This document shows, one piece after another, positions 7,408 through 15,529 of a stretch of DNA of 64,000 bases (its first letter is position 1; every line of letters begins with the position of its first letter). The translations under genes were made by a program, and so were the position numbers. Where the stretch lies: NCBI RefSeq assembly GCF_011752005.1, contig NZ_JAAIJZ010000001.1, forward strand, positions 1-64,000, in the 5' to 3' direction. The DNA comes from Canibacter zhoujuaniae. GTDB lineage: Bacteria > Actinomycetota > Actinomycetes > Actinomycetales > Microbacteriaceae. The notes beneath the pieces are model-generated. The model did no database searches. It was not told where the DNA came from and saw only the letters and a list, made by a program, of their open reading frames with translations.

Positions 7408-8802
7408 TTGTCTATACGTAATAAACGCCGGATGGCAATGTTTGTGTGGGTAATCGGCCTCTTCGGCTACGTTTGTGCGGTTATTAACCGCACCTCGCTA
7501 GCATCCTTGGGTTTGGAAGCGCAGCATCATTTCGGTATTGAAGCAACTGCGCTTTCTTCGTTTGTGGTGCTGCAGCTTGTTGTCTATGCGGGGGCGCAGA
7601 TTCCTGTCGGAGCGTTAATTGACCGCTTTGGATCGGCTCCCGTGATGGTCGCCGGCCTGTTTTTTATGACGGTTGGGCAGACAGTGATGGCGCTCGCCGA
7701 TACCTTGGGTGGTGGGTTGATCGCGCGCGGTCTTGTTGGTGTTGGTGACGCCGGAATTTTTGTCGCACTCGTGCGGCTGATGGCGAACTGGATGCCGCCA
7801 CAGCGCATGCCTGTCGTGACGCAGATGACGGGTCTTGTGGGGTTGAGCGGTCAGTTTGTTTCAGTGACTCCGCTGGCCCTGGTGGTCAGCGGATTTGGCT
7901 GGCAAACGGGGTATCTGGCGTTAGCGGCTGTCACTGCAGTGGCTGCCGCCGCATCGTTCACCCTGTTACGCGAGTTTTACGGTGGGCTAACACTGTTTGA
8001 ACGAGCTGTGCTGGGTCGTCGTGTGGATACGCCCGAAACTGAGATCCTGGAAAACGCTGACGGGCGCGTGCGTGACGCTTTGGGAGATCTTACGCCAGTG
8101 ACAGAGCCGATCCCGATTGTAGGGCGGCGTGGAACAGCCTGGAAAACCTTTATTGGTGTGGTGCGCAGGCCCGGGGCGCGGCTCGGATTTTGGGCGCACT
8201 TTACTCCGGCGGCTGCCTTGAATAGTTTTTTACTGCTCTGGGGAACACCGTTCTTAAGAGCAGGGCAGGGATTGAGTGCGCCTGAGGCCGGTGGAATTTT
8301 AATGACCGCCATCACAGTGGCGATGATCTCAGGGCCGTTCATCGGCATGTTTACATCTCGATATCCTAAGCTTCGAGTGCCGTATGTTTTTGTTCTTACG
8401 CTCTTGATTGCGATCGCTTGGCTGACTGTTTTGCTGCTACCGGGTGGTGCCCCGCTGTGGCTTTTGCTTCTGACCGCATTTTTTACCGGCCTTGGGGGGC
8501 CAAGCTCTCTTGTTGGTTTGGAGGTTGTGCGTTCGCACGTGCATCGCCGTCAGCTGGGCCTGGCAAGCGGATTTGTTAATGGAGGCTCGTTTATGGGTGG
8601 TCTGCTTATGATCCTGTTTATTGGGTTGCTGCTCGACTGGCAGGGCGCTGGTTCCCCTGAAACCTATAACCATGAGGCTTTTCGCAATGCGATGTTGAGC
8701 CAATTCTTGGTCTGGGGGATCGGCCTAGTTGGTATTGCGGTTGAGTTTCCGAAAGCTCGCCGCGAGATTTGTCGCCGTCGGGGTGACGGAATACATCCTT
8801 GA
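7408..8802 (+). CDS. Major facilitator superfamily transporter
   Basis: A 464-residue integral membrane protein with about twelve hydrophobic segments split by a polar loop (about residues 200-250). The G-A-L-I-D-R-F-G loop after the second helix is the MFS signature. Substrate cannot be read from the sequence. Start: TTG at 7408 with a strong AGGAGG five bases upstream; later in-frame ATG codons (7432, 7438) would remove the basic N-terminus. It is 15 bases after prfA and converges on cysE, with 19 bases between the stops. It interrupts the common prfA-prmC neighbourhood. Confidence 0.85.
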   Translation: MSIRNKRRMAMFVWVIGLFGYVCAVINRTSLASLGLEAQHHFGIEATALSSFVVLQLVVYAGAQIPVGALIDRFGSAPVMVAGLFFMTVGQTVMALADTLGGGLIARGLVGVGDAGIFVALVRLMANWMPPQRMPVVTQMTGLVGLSGQFVSVTPLALVVSGFGWQTGYLALAAVTAVAAAASFTLLREFYGGLTLFERAVLGRRVDTPETEILENADGRVRDALGDLTPVTEPIPIVGRRGTAWKTFIGVVRRPGARLGFWAHFTPAAALNSFLLLWGTPFLRAGQGLSAPEAGGILMTAITVAMISGPFIGMFTSRYPKLRVPYVFVLTLLIAIAWLTVLLLPGGAPLWLLLLTAFFTGLGGPSSLVGLEVVRSHVHRRQLGLASGFVNGGSFMGGLLMILFIGLLLDWQGAGSPETYNHEAFRNAMLSQFLVWGIGLVGIAVEFPKARREICRRRGDGIHP

Positions 8803-8821
8803 GATATGCTTTAAGAGCAAA

Positions 8822-9394
8822 CTAGATCTCATAGAACCCCGGCTCATTGGGGTATTCGTATGTGGGTGCGGCAGGGGCGCCACGACGGGGGCGGACACGA
8901 GCAGGAACGCCCACCAGAGTTGAAAACTTCGGGGCATCTCGCACGACAACAGCATTCGCGCCGATCGCTGAATCTGATCCAATGGTGATATTTCCCAGCA
9001 CTTTTGCGCCCGCCCCGACAACCACGCGATCACCGAGTGTTGGGTGGCGCTTACCGGGTTCGAGGCCTGTTCCGCCGAGGGTGACCTGATGGTAAAGCAT
9101 TACGTCATCGCCGATAACGGAGGTCTCACCGATCACTACCCCCATACCGTGATCGATAAAGAGACGCCGCCCAATGACCGCGCCGGGGTGAATTTCTATG
9201 CCGGTTAAAAATCTGGCAAGCTGCGAGTTCAGTCGGGCGAGTGGCTTTAGGCGGTGTTGCCAGAGCCAGTGGGAGATGCGATGCGCCCACACCGCGTGGG
9301 TGCCGGGGTAGAACATGAAAACACCGAGGCTGGAACGCGCCGCAGGGTCGCGATGCTTCGCAGCCTCGATGTCTTCTTTAATTGTGCGAAACAT
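8822..9394 (-). CDS. cysE: Serine O-acetyltransferase
   Basis: Acetylates serine with acetyl-CoA to give O-acetylserine, the substrate of CysK. The 190-residue protein is the short form. It has the H-P-G-A-x-I-G-R-R-L-F-I-D-H-G motif with the catalytic Asp-His, followed by hexapeptide-repeat turns of the left-handed beta helix (I-G-E-T, I-G-D-D, L-G-G-T-G). It starts 9 bases after cysK and is clearly cotranscribed with it, so the two enzymes that form the cysteine synthase pathway are encoded together. Confidence 0.95.
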   Translation of the reverse strand: MFRTIKEDIEAAKHRDPAARSSLGVFMFYPGTHAVWAHRISHWLWQHRLKPLARLNSQLARFLTGIEIHPGAVIGRRLFIDHGMGVVIGETSVIGDDVMLYHQVTLGGTGLEPGKRHPTLGDRVVVGAGAKVLGNITIGSDSAIGANAVVVRDAPKFSTLVGVPARVRPRRGAPAAPTYEYPNEPGFYEI

Positions 9395-9403
9395 TAAGAG
9401 TGA

Positions 9404-10351
9404 TTAAACGTCGAGGTTTTCGTATAGCACTGTTGAGAAGTAGCGCTCACCAAAGTCTGGCACGATAACGACGATCTTTTTGCCAGCGTTCTCAGGTCGC
9501 TTTGCAACCTCAAGCGCTGCCCAGACCGCTGCACCGCCGGAAATACCGGCGAGAATGCCCTCATCGGTGCCGAGTGCGCGGCCTGTTGTGAGCGCGTCAT
9601 CGAGCGCAACATCGATAACCTCGTCATAGATCTTTCGATCAAGCACCTCGGGCACAAAGTTTGCGCCGAGCCCCTGGATTTTGTGAGGGCCCGCTTTCCC
9701 CTCGGTTAAGAGCGGAGAATCCTTAGGCTCAACTGCGATTATCTGCACATTAGGATTGTGCGCTTTTAGTGCCCCGCCAGCACCGGTGATGGTGCCACCT
9801 GTTCCAATACCCGCAACAAAGATATCCACTGTGCCGTCGGTGTCATTCCAAATTTCTTCGCCGGTGGTTGCGCGGTGCACTGCCGGATTAGCCTCGTTCG
9901 CAAATTGGCGTGCCAGCACTGCTCCCTCAGTCTCAGCTGCGATCTCTTCGGCTTTTGCAACCGCACCCTTCATGCCGAGCGGGCCCTCTGTGAGCACTAT
10001 CTCAGCGCCGTAAGCGCGCAGCACCTTACGGCGCTCAACACTCATTGTTTCAGGCATGGTCAAAATCACGCGGTATCCACGCGCTGCGCCGGCCATCGCG
10101 AGCGCAATACCGGTGTTGCCGCTGGTGCCTTCAACAATTGCGCCACCCGGTTTTAGTGCGCCAGACTTTTCAGCGGCGTCAATGATCGCGATGCCGATGC
10201 GATCCTTAACACTGCCTGCTGGGTTGTAGAACTCTAATTTTGCAAGCACGGTTGCCTGATCTGCGCCAGCCAGATGGTTTAGCTTTACAAGTGGGGTGTT
10301 ACCGAAAGCTTCGGTAATGTTTGCAAGTTCACGAGCCACTTTGGGTCTCAC
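9404..10351 (-). CDS. cysK: Cysteine synthase A (O-acetylserine sulfhydrylase)
   Basis: PLP enzyme that makes cysteine from O-acetylserine and sulfide. The PLP lysine is K49 in N-P-A-G-S-V-K-D-R; the substrate loop T-S-G-N-T-G and the phosphate-binding G-T-G-G-T motif are present. 315 residues is normal. The annotated GTG at 10351 lacks a good Shine-Dalgarno; a second GTG four codons later (10339) would give M-A-R-E-L-A-N and is a fair alternative. First gene of the cysK-cysE pair, divergent from prmC across an AT-rich 181-base gap. Confidence 0.95.
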   Translation of the reverse strand: MRPKVARELANITEAFGNTPLVKLNHLAGADQATVLAKLEFYNPAGSVKDRIGIAIIDAAEKSGALKPGGAIVEGTSGNTGIALAMAGAARGYRVILTMPETMSVERRKVLRAYGAEIVLTEGPLGMKGAVAKAEEIAAETEGAVLARQFANEANPAVHRATTGEEIWNDTDGTVDIFVAGIGTGGTITGAGGALKAHNPNVQIIAVEPKDSPLLTEGKAGPHKIQGLGANFVPEVLDRKIYDEVIDVALDDALTTGRALGTDEGILAGISGGAAVWAALEVAKRPENAGKKIVVIVPDFGERYFSTVLYENLDV

Positions 10352-10532
10352 TTTCTGAATAAAAATTTTTGTTAAAAGACTTTAATTTTGAAAATTTATG
10401 CGAGCGCTAAGACAACATCGCTGCGCGGTAGGAGTTTCAAACACAATTAAAAACTTTAGCAAAAGTTATTTGTCAGTTTCACTTTAGTTATGAATTGTCG
10501 GTGGATTTTCAGTTTCGGATACAGTTGGGAGG
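10352..10532. promoter_or_regulatory. AT-rich divergent promoter region between cysK and prmC
   Basis: Markedly more AT-rich than its surroundings. It holds an inverted repeat AACTTTAGCAAAAGTT (10452-10467) and several ACTTTA-type half sites nearby. Likely carries the promoters of cysK and prmC and possibly a regulator site; no specific regulator is identified. Confidence 0.45.
10520..10525 (+). promoter_or_regulatory. Candidate -10 box of prmC (leaderless)
   Basis: TACAGT lies 7 bases before the GTG of prmC. The only Shine-Dalgarno-like run (GGGAGG) directly touches the start codon and is too close to work, so a leaderless transcript beginning at or next to the GTG explains the start better. 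Confidence 0.45.
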
Positions 10533-11405
10533 GTGATCGAAATCTCTGTCGCGCTGCGCGAAACCGCCAAAACGCTTGCAAACGCCGGTGTCGACAGTTT
10601 CCAGGCCGAGGCTGAACTGCTGCTCGCAGAGCTGCTCAACACATCGCGGGGTGGGGCGCAGGTGGCAGCGCTCACCGGGAAAACACTGGATGAGGATCAG
10701 GCGGAACAGCTTGGCATATGGGTTGCAAGACGCGCCGCCCGTGAGCCGCTGCAGCATATTCTCGGCAGCGCACCGTTCATGGACTTTGAAGTCGCGGTGG
10801 GGCCGGGCGTTTTTATCCCCCGCCCGGAAACCGAACAGGTTATCGCCGCAGCAGTGCACTTCAAGCAGATGTCAGCAGGATCCCAGCCGGTTCGGCGGGC
10901 ACTCGATCTTTGTGCGGGATCGGGTGTTATCGCACTCGCGCTTGCCAGAACATACCCGCAGGCAGAAGTTCTTGCAGTAGAAAAAGAGACGGCAGCACTC
11001 CACTGGGCAAAACAAAACATAGATAGTCTCGGCGGTAACAGAGTGCATCTCATGCAGGCCGATATCTGCGAGCTGACAAGCGCTGAGCTGGGGGAGCCCT
11101 TCGACATAATTGTCTCGAACCCACCGTATGTGCCGGCAGACTGCATTCCGCAACAGGCTGAAACAGCTAAGCACGATCCCGCTAGTGCGCTGTATTCAGG
11201 ATCAGACGGCCTGACACTGATCCGCAAACTTATCCCCTTAGCTGTTACAGCGGCTGCACCTGGATGCGTTATCGCAATAGAGCATACGGAAGAGCAGGGG
11301 GCAGCAGTGTGTGCGCTATTAACTGCGGCTGGTTGGCTTGACGCGCACACTGTGAACGACCTGAGTGGGCGGCCGCGCGCGAGCCTCGGTCGTTTAGAAT
11401 TGTGA
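10533..11405 (+). CDS. prmC: Release factor glutamine methyltransferase
   Basis: SAM-dependent methyltransferase that N5-methylates the GGQ glutamine of RF1 and RF2. The 290-residue protein has the N-terminal helical release-factor-binding domain, the P-R-P-E-T-E linker motif, the SAM-binding strand (D-L-C-A-G-S-G-V-I-A-L) and the catalytic N-P-P-Y motif at 196-199. The GTG start has no usable Shine-Dalgarno spacing but has a -10-like TACAGT seven bases upstream. tsaC follows after 3 bases; this pair is common in bacteria. Confidence 0.93.
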   Translation: MIEISVALRETAKTLANAGVDSFQAEAELLLAELLNTSRGGAQVAALTGKTLDEDQAEQLGIWVARRAAREPLQHILGSAPFMDFEVAVGPGVFIPRPETEQVIAAAVHFKQMSAGSQPVRRALDLCAGSGVIALALARTYPQAEVLAVEKETAALHWAKQNIDSLGGNRVHLMQADICELTSAELGEPFDIIVSNPPYVPADCIPQQAETAKHDPASALYSGSDGLTLIRKLIPLAVTAAAPGCVIAIEHTEEQGAAVCALLTAAGWLDAHTVNDLSGRPRASLGRLEL

Positions 11406-11408
11406 GTT

Positions 11409-12074
11409 ATGGCAGAGGTTTTTGATATAAAAGACGCCACGCGCTTGCTTCCCGCTGTTCGCACAGCTCGCAACGCAATCCGGCGTGGTGAACTAATTGT
11501 GCTGCCAACAGACACCGTGTACGGCGTAGCAGCTGACGCCTTTAACCCTGGGGCGGTGCAGGATCTGCTCGCTGCTAAGGGGCGCACTCGCCAGTCACCG
11601 CCGCCCGTTTTAATCCCGAACCTGGGCACTCTGCACGCGCTCGCAGCTGAAGTTAGTGAGTCTGTTGCGAAGCTCGCAGAGGCATTTTGGCCGGGCCCGC
11701 TGACTCTGATTATGGTTGCTCAGCCCTCGCTGAGCTGGGATCTGGGGGAGACGCGCGGCACAGTTGCGCTGCGAATGCCAAATCATGAGCTGACCCTGCA
11801 GCTGCTGTCGGAAATTGGGCCGCTCGCTGTTTCTTCTGCTAATATAACCGGTGAACCGGCCGCGCAAACAGCAGCTGAGGCTGAGGCTATGCTCGGCGAA
11901 AGCATTACCGTATATCTCGAAGACGGCCTCGTCAGTGGTGACGGCACCCCCTCAACAATTCTCGATGTGACCGGTCTGCACCAAGCTAACGGCGTGATTC
12001 GCGTGCTGCGCGATGGCGCCCTGAGCAGAGAGCAAATCGAGGCAGTGCTGCCGGAAGCGACACTCATAGGGTAG
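11409..12074 (+). CDS. tsaC: L-threonylcarbamoyladenylate synthase (Sua5/YrdC family)
   Basis: Makes threonylcarbamoyl-AMP from threonine, bicarbonate and ATP for the t6A37 modification of ANN-decoding tRNAs. The 221-residue protein has the YrdC-domain features: L-P-T-D-T-V-Y-G near the N-terminus, the K-G-R-T-R loop, the F-W-P-G-P-L-T strand and the P-L-A-V-S-S-A-N-I-T-G motif. It is short, so it lacks the extra C-terminal Sua5 domain. It sits in an operon with prmC upstream and wecA 3 bases downstream. Confidence 0.94.
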   Translation: MAEVFDIKDATRLLPAVRTARNAIRRGELIVLPTDTVYGVAADAFNPGAVQDLLAAKGRTRQSPPPVLIPNLGTLHALAAEVSESVAKLAEAFWPGPLTLIMVAQPSLSWDLGETRGTVALRMPNHELTLQLLSEIGPLAVSSANITGEPAAQTAAEAEAMLGESITVYLEDGLVSGDGTPSTILDVTGLHQANGVIRVLRDGALSREQIEAVLPEATLIG

Positions 12075-12077
12075 CGC

Positions 12078-13193
12078 TTGACCTGGTTTGCTGTTGTTTT
12101 AGCGGTTGCGGCGGGAGTGAGTTTCTTGCTCTCTTTTGCTGTGCTGAAACTCGCGCATAAATTTCACCTTGTATCAGCCGTGCGCGGCCGCGACGTGCAC
12201 AAGCAACCAACCCCTCGCCTCGGCGGAGTAGCGATGTATGGCGGGTTTCTTGTTGCCTTTATTTTTGCCTATTTTACTCCCGCGTTGCGCGGTGTAATCC
12301 ACGAACCAAGAACCATTATCGGTCTGCTTGCGGCGGCTACAATCGTTTGTTTTGTCGGTGTGCTCGATGATCTTTTTGACCTTGACTGGATGGTGAAACT
12401 CGGTGCGCAGTTTCTTGCCGCCGGCGTGCTCGTTTGGCAGGGGGTGCAGTTTCTCTCGCTTCCGCTTGGGGACACCCTGCTGATTGGAAGCCCCGCGGTG
12501 AACATGCTCATCACAGTGTTTTTGATCGCGCTGACAATGAACGCCGTGAATTTTATTGACGGTATGGATGGGCTTGCCGCGGGTTTTGCGATTATTGCTG
12601 CCGCTTCGTTTTTTATTTATACGCGGATCCTGGCTGCTCAGACGGGAGAGAGCTCGGCGGTGAATCTGGCGAGTCTCATCGTTGCGATCCTGGCGGGTGT
12701 TTGTCTGGGGTTTCTGCCCTATAACTGGCATCAGGCAAAGATGTTTATGGGAGACACAGGCGCACTGCTGATAGGGCTGTTGCTCGCCGCAGCAACGATT
12801 ACAGCGACCGGGCAGCTCAACCCTGCCGCGCTCTCACCAAAACTGGTGATCGCAAGTTACATGCCAATAATTCTGCCGATCCTGCTCATGGCGCTACCGC
12901 TGGCTGATATGACGCTCGCGGTTATTCGCAGGTTGCGCGCGGGGCAGTCGCCGTTTACCGCGGATCGGAAGCACCTGCATCACCGATTATTGGATATGGG
13001 ACATTCGCCGGTGCAGGTTGTGATGATCTTCTACCTCGGCTCGGCGGTGCTAGCGGCAACAAGCTTGTTGGTGTTTACCGCTAATAGTTTGCTTGTGCCG
13101 CTCTTGGTTTTCTTGTTTGGATCGGCCCTCTGCCTTGCTGTTACCCTGGTGCCGGCACGGCGCGCGCGAGGCCTACTCAGCAGGAAGCAATAG
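12078..13193 (+). CDS. wecA: Polyprenyl-phosphate N-acetylhexosamine-1-phosphate transferase (WecA/Rfe family)
   Basis: Integral membrane enzyme that transfers a sugar-1-phosphate, probably GlcNAc-1-P, to undecaprenyl or decaprenyl phosphate, starting cell-wall polymer or arabinogalactan-linker type glycans. The 371-residue protein has about eleven membrane helices and the family's loops: D-V-H-K-Q-P-T-P-R-L-G-G, the Mg-binding D-D-L-F-D-L-D, N-F-I-D-G-M-D-G-L, and the H-L-H-H-R-L motif near the C-terminus. The start is TTG at 12078 with a weak AGGG. It is the usual actinobacterial neighbour just before the ATP synthase operon. The exact donor sugar cannot be read from the sequence. Confidence 0.9.
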   Translation: MTWFAVVLAVAAGVSFLLSFAVLKLAHKFHLVSAVRGRDVHKQPTPRLGGVAMYGGFLVAFIFAYFTPALRGVIHEPRTIIGLLAAATIVCFVGVLDDLFDLDWMVKLGAQFLAAGVLVWQGVQFLSLPLGDTLLIGSPAVNMLITVFLIALTMNAVNFIDGMDGLAAGFAIIAAASFFIYTRILAAQTGESSAVNLASLIVAILAGVCLGFLPYNWHQAKMFMGDTGALLIGLLLAAATITATGQLNPAALSPKLVIASYMPIILPILLMALPLADMTLAVIRRLRAGQSPFTADRKHLHHRLLDMGHSPVQVVMIFYLGSAVLAATSLLVFTANSLLVPLLVFLFGSALCLAVTLVPARRARGLLSRKQ

Positions 13194-13198
13194 CCGAT

Positions 13199-13204
13199 TA
13201 ATAT
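13199..13204 (+). promoter_or_regulatory. Candidate -10 box at the head of the atp region (leaderless)
   Basis: TAATAT is followed by 7 bases and then the ATG at 13212. No Shine-Dalgarno is present, so a transcript starting at the ATG is likely; it could read into the atp genes. Confidence 0.5.
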
Positions 13205-13211
13205 TCGTAGT

Positions 13212-13673
13212 ATGACTAATTCAGAGACCGAGTCTGCCACAACTCACATGCCTGCGTCACAGCCAGTTCTGATGCGCATAATTTGGGCAACACTGTTGGG
13301 GGCTCTGCTGCTGGCAATTGTTGCTGGCGCAATTGCCTACTTTACTGTTGGCGTCACAGGTCTGTGGGCGGCACTTGCTGCTGCCGCTTTGGTTGCTCTT
13401 ATGATGTCGCTGTCGGCGGGCAGCATGGCGTTTGCAAACCGTTTTGTGCACACTGAGAGTTTCGTGCCCGTTTTCTTTGGCAGCGTGCTGGGCACACTGC
13501 TTGTGAAAATGATCGCATTTTTAATTGCTCTTTATTTTTTGCCAAAGCAGGAGTGGGTGCACTCAGTGACCCTATTTTTCGTGCTTGTGGTAGGTCTTTT
13601 GCTCTCGCTCGCGCTGGATATGTGGCTAATTTACAAAGCCCGTATTCCAAACGTCAGTGATGTGCAGGTTTAG
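13212..13673 (+). CDS. Small four-helix membrane protein at AtpI position
   Basis: A 153-residue protein with four hydrophobic segments (about 21-45, 49-73, 86-110, 118-142) after a polar Ser/Thr-rich N-terminus. It has the place, size and topology of the poorly conserved AtpI-like proteins that precede atpB in many bacteria, thought to help assemble the c-ring or supply Mg2+. Sequence identity to AtpI is not obvious by eye, so the link rests on context. The gene appears leaderless (TAATAT, 7 bases, ATG). Confidence 0.75.
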   Translation: MTNSETESATTHMPASQPVLMRIIWATLLGALLLAIVAGAIAYFTVGVTGLWAALAAAALVALMMSLSAGSMAFANRFVHTESFVPVFFGSVLGTLLVKMIAFLIALYFLPKQEWVHSVTLFFVLVVGLLLSLALDMWLIYKARIPNVSDVQV

Positions 13674-13709
13674 TGCTAAATAAAGGTGCGCGTGACCGGT
13701 AATCTTTGG

Positions 13710-13715
13710 TATTAT
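13710..13715 (+). promoter_or_regulatory. Candidate -10 box upstream of atpB
   Basis: TATTAT lies about 100 bases before atpB, in the 141-base gap after the small membrane gene. No clear -35 is seen. If used, it gives an atpB leader of about 90 bases containing the hairpin at 13784-13800. Confidence 0.3.
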
Positions 13716-13783
13716 CGACGGAGGTACCCCACCACGATTGCCTTGCGGGTAATTCGGGTTGCTTTGGGTGTAATTGTTCGCTG

Positions 13784-13800
13784 ATGCGTCTAGAACGCAT
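13784..13800 (+). other. Small hairpin in the atpB leader
   Basis: ATGCGT-CTAGA-ACGCAT forms a 6-bp stem with a 5-base loop, ending 14 bases before the atpB ATG and just before its AGGAG. It could influence ribosome access. Confidence 0.4.
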
Positions 13801-13814
13801 TCTGAGACAGGAGA

Positions 13815-14636
13815 ATGGCGCTGTTTACTAACGCTGTGCAACTCGTAAGCAAGGTGCTAGTCGCGGCAGATACGGAGTTCCACGCTCCGAGCCTCGAAGA
13901 GTTCTTCCCTCCAGCGGTGCTGTTTGAGGGAACACCGTTCGAGATCAACCGAATTATGTTGATCCGTTTCTTCATGACCGCTCTGGTGGTTTTGATCTTC
14001 GTGCTCGGCACCCGTAACCTCAAGCTAGTGCCAACCCGTGGCCAGTCAGTAATTGAGCTTGGTCTGGGCTTTGTGCGTGAGAACATTGCTGAAGAAATGC
14101 TCGGCAAAAAAGACGCTAAGCGCTTCCTGCCGCTTTTAACCTCAATGTTCTTTATTATTCTTGCGTTCAATATCACCGGTATCGTTCCCGGCTTTAATAT
14201 TGCGGCCTCATCAGTTTTCGGTTTGCCACTCGTGCTCGCGCTGATAGCGTACGTTGCTTTCATTTACGCGGGTCTCAAAAAACACCCAGGCACTTTCTTG
14301 CGCAACTCACTGTTCCCGCCAGGGGTGCCGGTGTGGCTCTACCCGATTGTGACCCCGATCGAGCTGCTCTCGACTTTTATTATCCGCCCGATCACCCTTT
14401 CGTTGCGTCTTCTAATGAACATGATTGTGGGGCACCTCTTGCTTGTGCTGCTTTTCGGCGCAACCCACTTCCTATTCCTCGGGGCAGACGGCTGGCTGAA
14501 GGGCCTCGGTCTCGGAACCCTCGCCGGCGGCCTTGTATTTACACTTTTTGAGATACTTGTTGCTTTCTTGCAGGCATACGTCTTTACAGTTTTGACCGCG
14601 GTTTACATCCAGCTTGCGCTGGCTGAAGACCACTAA
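13815..14636 (+). CDS. atpB: ATP synthase Fo subunit a
   Basis: Membrane stator subunit of the proton channel in F1Fo ATP synthase. The 273-residue protein has five to six hydrophobic helices. The key arginine lies in the S-L-R-L-L-M-N-M helix, with the conserved Q-A-Y-V-F-T-V-L-T segment in the last helix. The ATG is preceded by AGGAG. First of eight contiguous subunit genes (atpBEFHAGDC); 61 bases with a hairpin separate it from atpE. Confidence 0.97.
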   Translation: MALFTNAVQLVSKVLVAADTEFHAPSLEEFFPPAVLFEGTPFEINRIMLIRFFMTALVVLIFVLGTRNLKLVPTRGQSVIELGLGFVRENIAEEMLGKKDAKRFLPLLTSMFFIILAFNITGIVPGFNIAASSVFGLPLVLALIAYVAFIYAGLKKHPGTFLRNSLFPPGVPVWLYPIVTPIELLSTFIIRPITLSLRLLMNMIVGHLLLVLLFGATHFLFLGADGWLKGLGLGTLAGGLVFTLFEILVAFLQAYVFTVLTAVYIQLALAEDH

Positions 14637-14649
14637 TCAAATACCAACA

Positions 14650-14675
14650 TGAGACCCAGCAAAGGCTGAGTCTCA
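14650..14675 (+). other. Intercistronic hairpin between atpB and atpE
   Basis: TGAGAC / GTCTCA (6 bp), one C-A mismatch, then CAGC / GCTG (4 bp) around the loop AAAG. No U-run follows. It ends about 6 bases before the GGAAGGA of atpE. A stability, processing or translation-enhancing role for the highly expressed c subunit is an inference. Confidence 0.65.
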
Positions 14676-14697
14676 CAACCGGAAGGAAACACGAAAC

Positions 14698-14919
14698 GTG
14701 TCAGTTCTTGCTGAAATTTCAGGCAATATTGCAACCGTAGGTTACGGTCTTGCAGCGATTGGCCCTGCTATTGGTGTGGGCATCATCGTCGGTAAGACGG
14801 TTGAGGCAATGGCACGCCAGCCAGAGATGGCCGGCCGTCTGCAGGTGACCATGTTCATTGGTGTTGCGTTTGCTGAGGCGCTTGCGTTCATCGGCATCGC
14901 AGCAGGCTTTATCTTCTAA
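14698..14919 (+). CDS. atpE: ATP synthase Fo subunit c
   Basis: Forms the proton-driven rotor ring. The 73-residue protein is a two-helix hairpin: a glycine-rich first helix (G-P-A-I-G-V-G-I-I-V-G-K), the polar loop A-R-Q-P-E (39-43), and the second helix carrying the ion-binding Glu60 in F-A-E-A-L. The P-E loop and lack of a clear sodium-binding set suggest proton coupling. GTG start with GGAAGGA upstream. Confidence 0.97.
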   Translation: MSVLAEISGNIATVGYGLAAIGPAIGVGIIVGKTVEAMARQPEMAGRLQVTMFIGVAFAEALAFIGIAAGFIF

Positions 14920-14960
14920 TTTGCAGATCACCATAATTTCTGGTCTCGAAAGGGACACGC

Positions 14961-15527
14961 ATGATTAACACATTTAACGCGCTCGTCAACGCAGCACCTC
15001 GGGTTGCAGCAGGTGACGCGCCGCATCCGTTGATTCCTGCTACTTATGACATCATTTGGTCTGCAGTCTGCTTTGCAGTTGTGCTCTTCGCCTTCTGGAA
15101 GTTTGTGCTTCCAAAAATGCAGCGTCTGCTTGATGAGCGAGCAGCAGCTATTGAAGGTAACATCGCGAAGGCTGATGAGGCGCAGGCTAAAGCTGAGGCA
15201 GCCCTCCAGGAATACACAAACCAACTTGCCACCGCTCGTGCAGAGGCTGGTGAGATTCGTGAGGCTGCGCGGGTAGACGCAAACAAGATCGTGGCGCAAG
15301 CTAAAGAAGACGCGATTGCCGAACAGGCGCGTATTCAGGCTGCTGCTCAGGCACAGATTGAAGCAGAGCGCCAGAGCGCTGTTGTTTCACTGCGTCAGGA
15401 AGTTGGCACACTCGCTATCGATCTAGCTTCAGGTGTAGTTGGTGAATCACTGCAGGATGACGCTAAGGCTAATGCGTTGGTTGATCGCTTCCTGGCTGAT
15501 CTCGAGAAGAGTGAGACGGTAGCTTAG
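14961..15527 (+). CDS. atpF: ATP synthase Fo subunit b
   Basis: Peripheral stalk subunit that links the membrane part to F1 through subunit delta. The 188-residue protein has one N-terminal membrane helix (about residues 30-50) followed by a long Ala/Glu/Lys/Gln-rich coiled coil. The start ATG follows AAAGGGAC. Only one b gene is present, and it is not fused to delta as it is in mycobacteria. atpH begins 2 bases after the stop. Confidence 0.96.
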   Translation: MINTFNALVNAAPRVAAGDAPHPLIPATYDIIWSAVCFAVVLFAFWKFVLPKMQRLLDERAAAIEGNIAKADEAQAKAEAALQEYTNQLATARAEAGEIREAARVDANKIVAQAKEDAIAEQARIQAAAQAQIEAERQSAVVSLRQEVGTLAIDLASGVVGESLQDDAKANALVDRFLADLEKSETVA

Positions 15528-15529
15528 CA

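Noticed and set aside
10697..11629. 310-residue minus-strand frame over prmC and tsaC
   Set aside because: Spans two well-supported genes on the other strand; Ser/Ala-rich with no recognisable domain.
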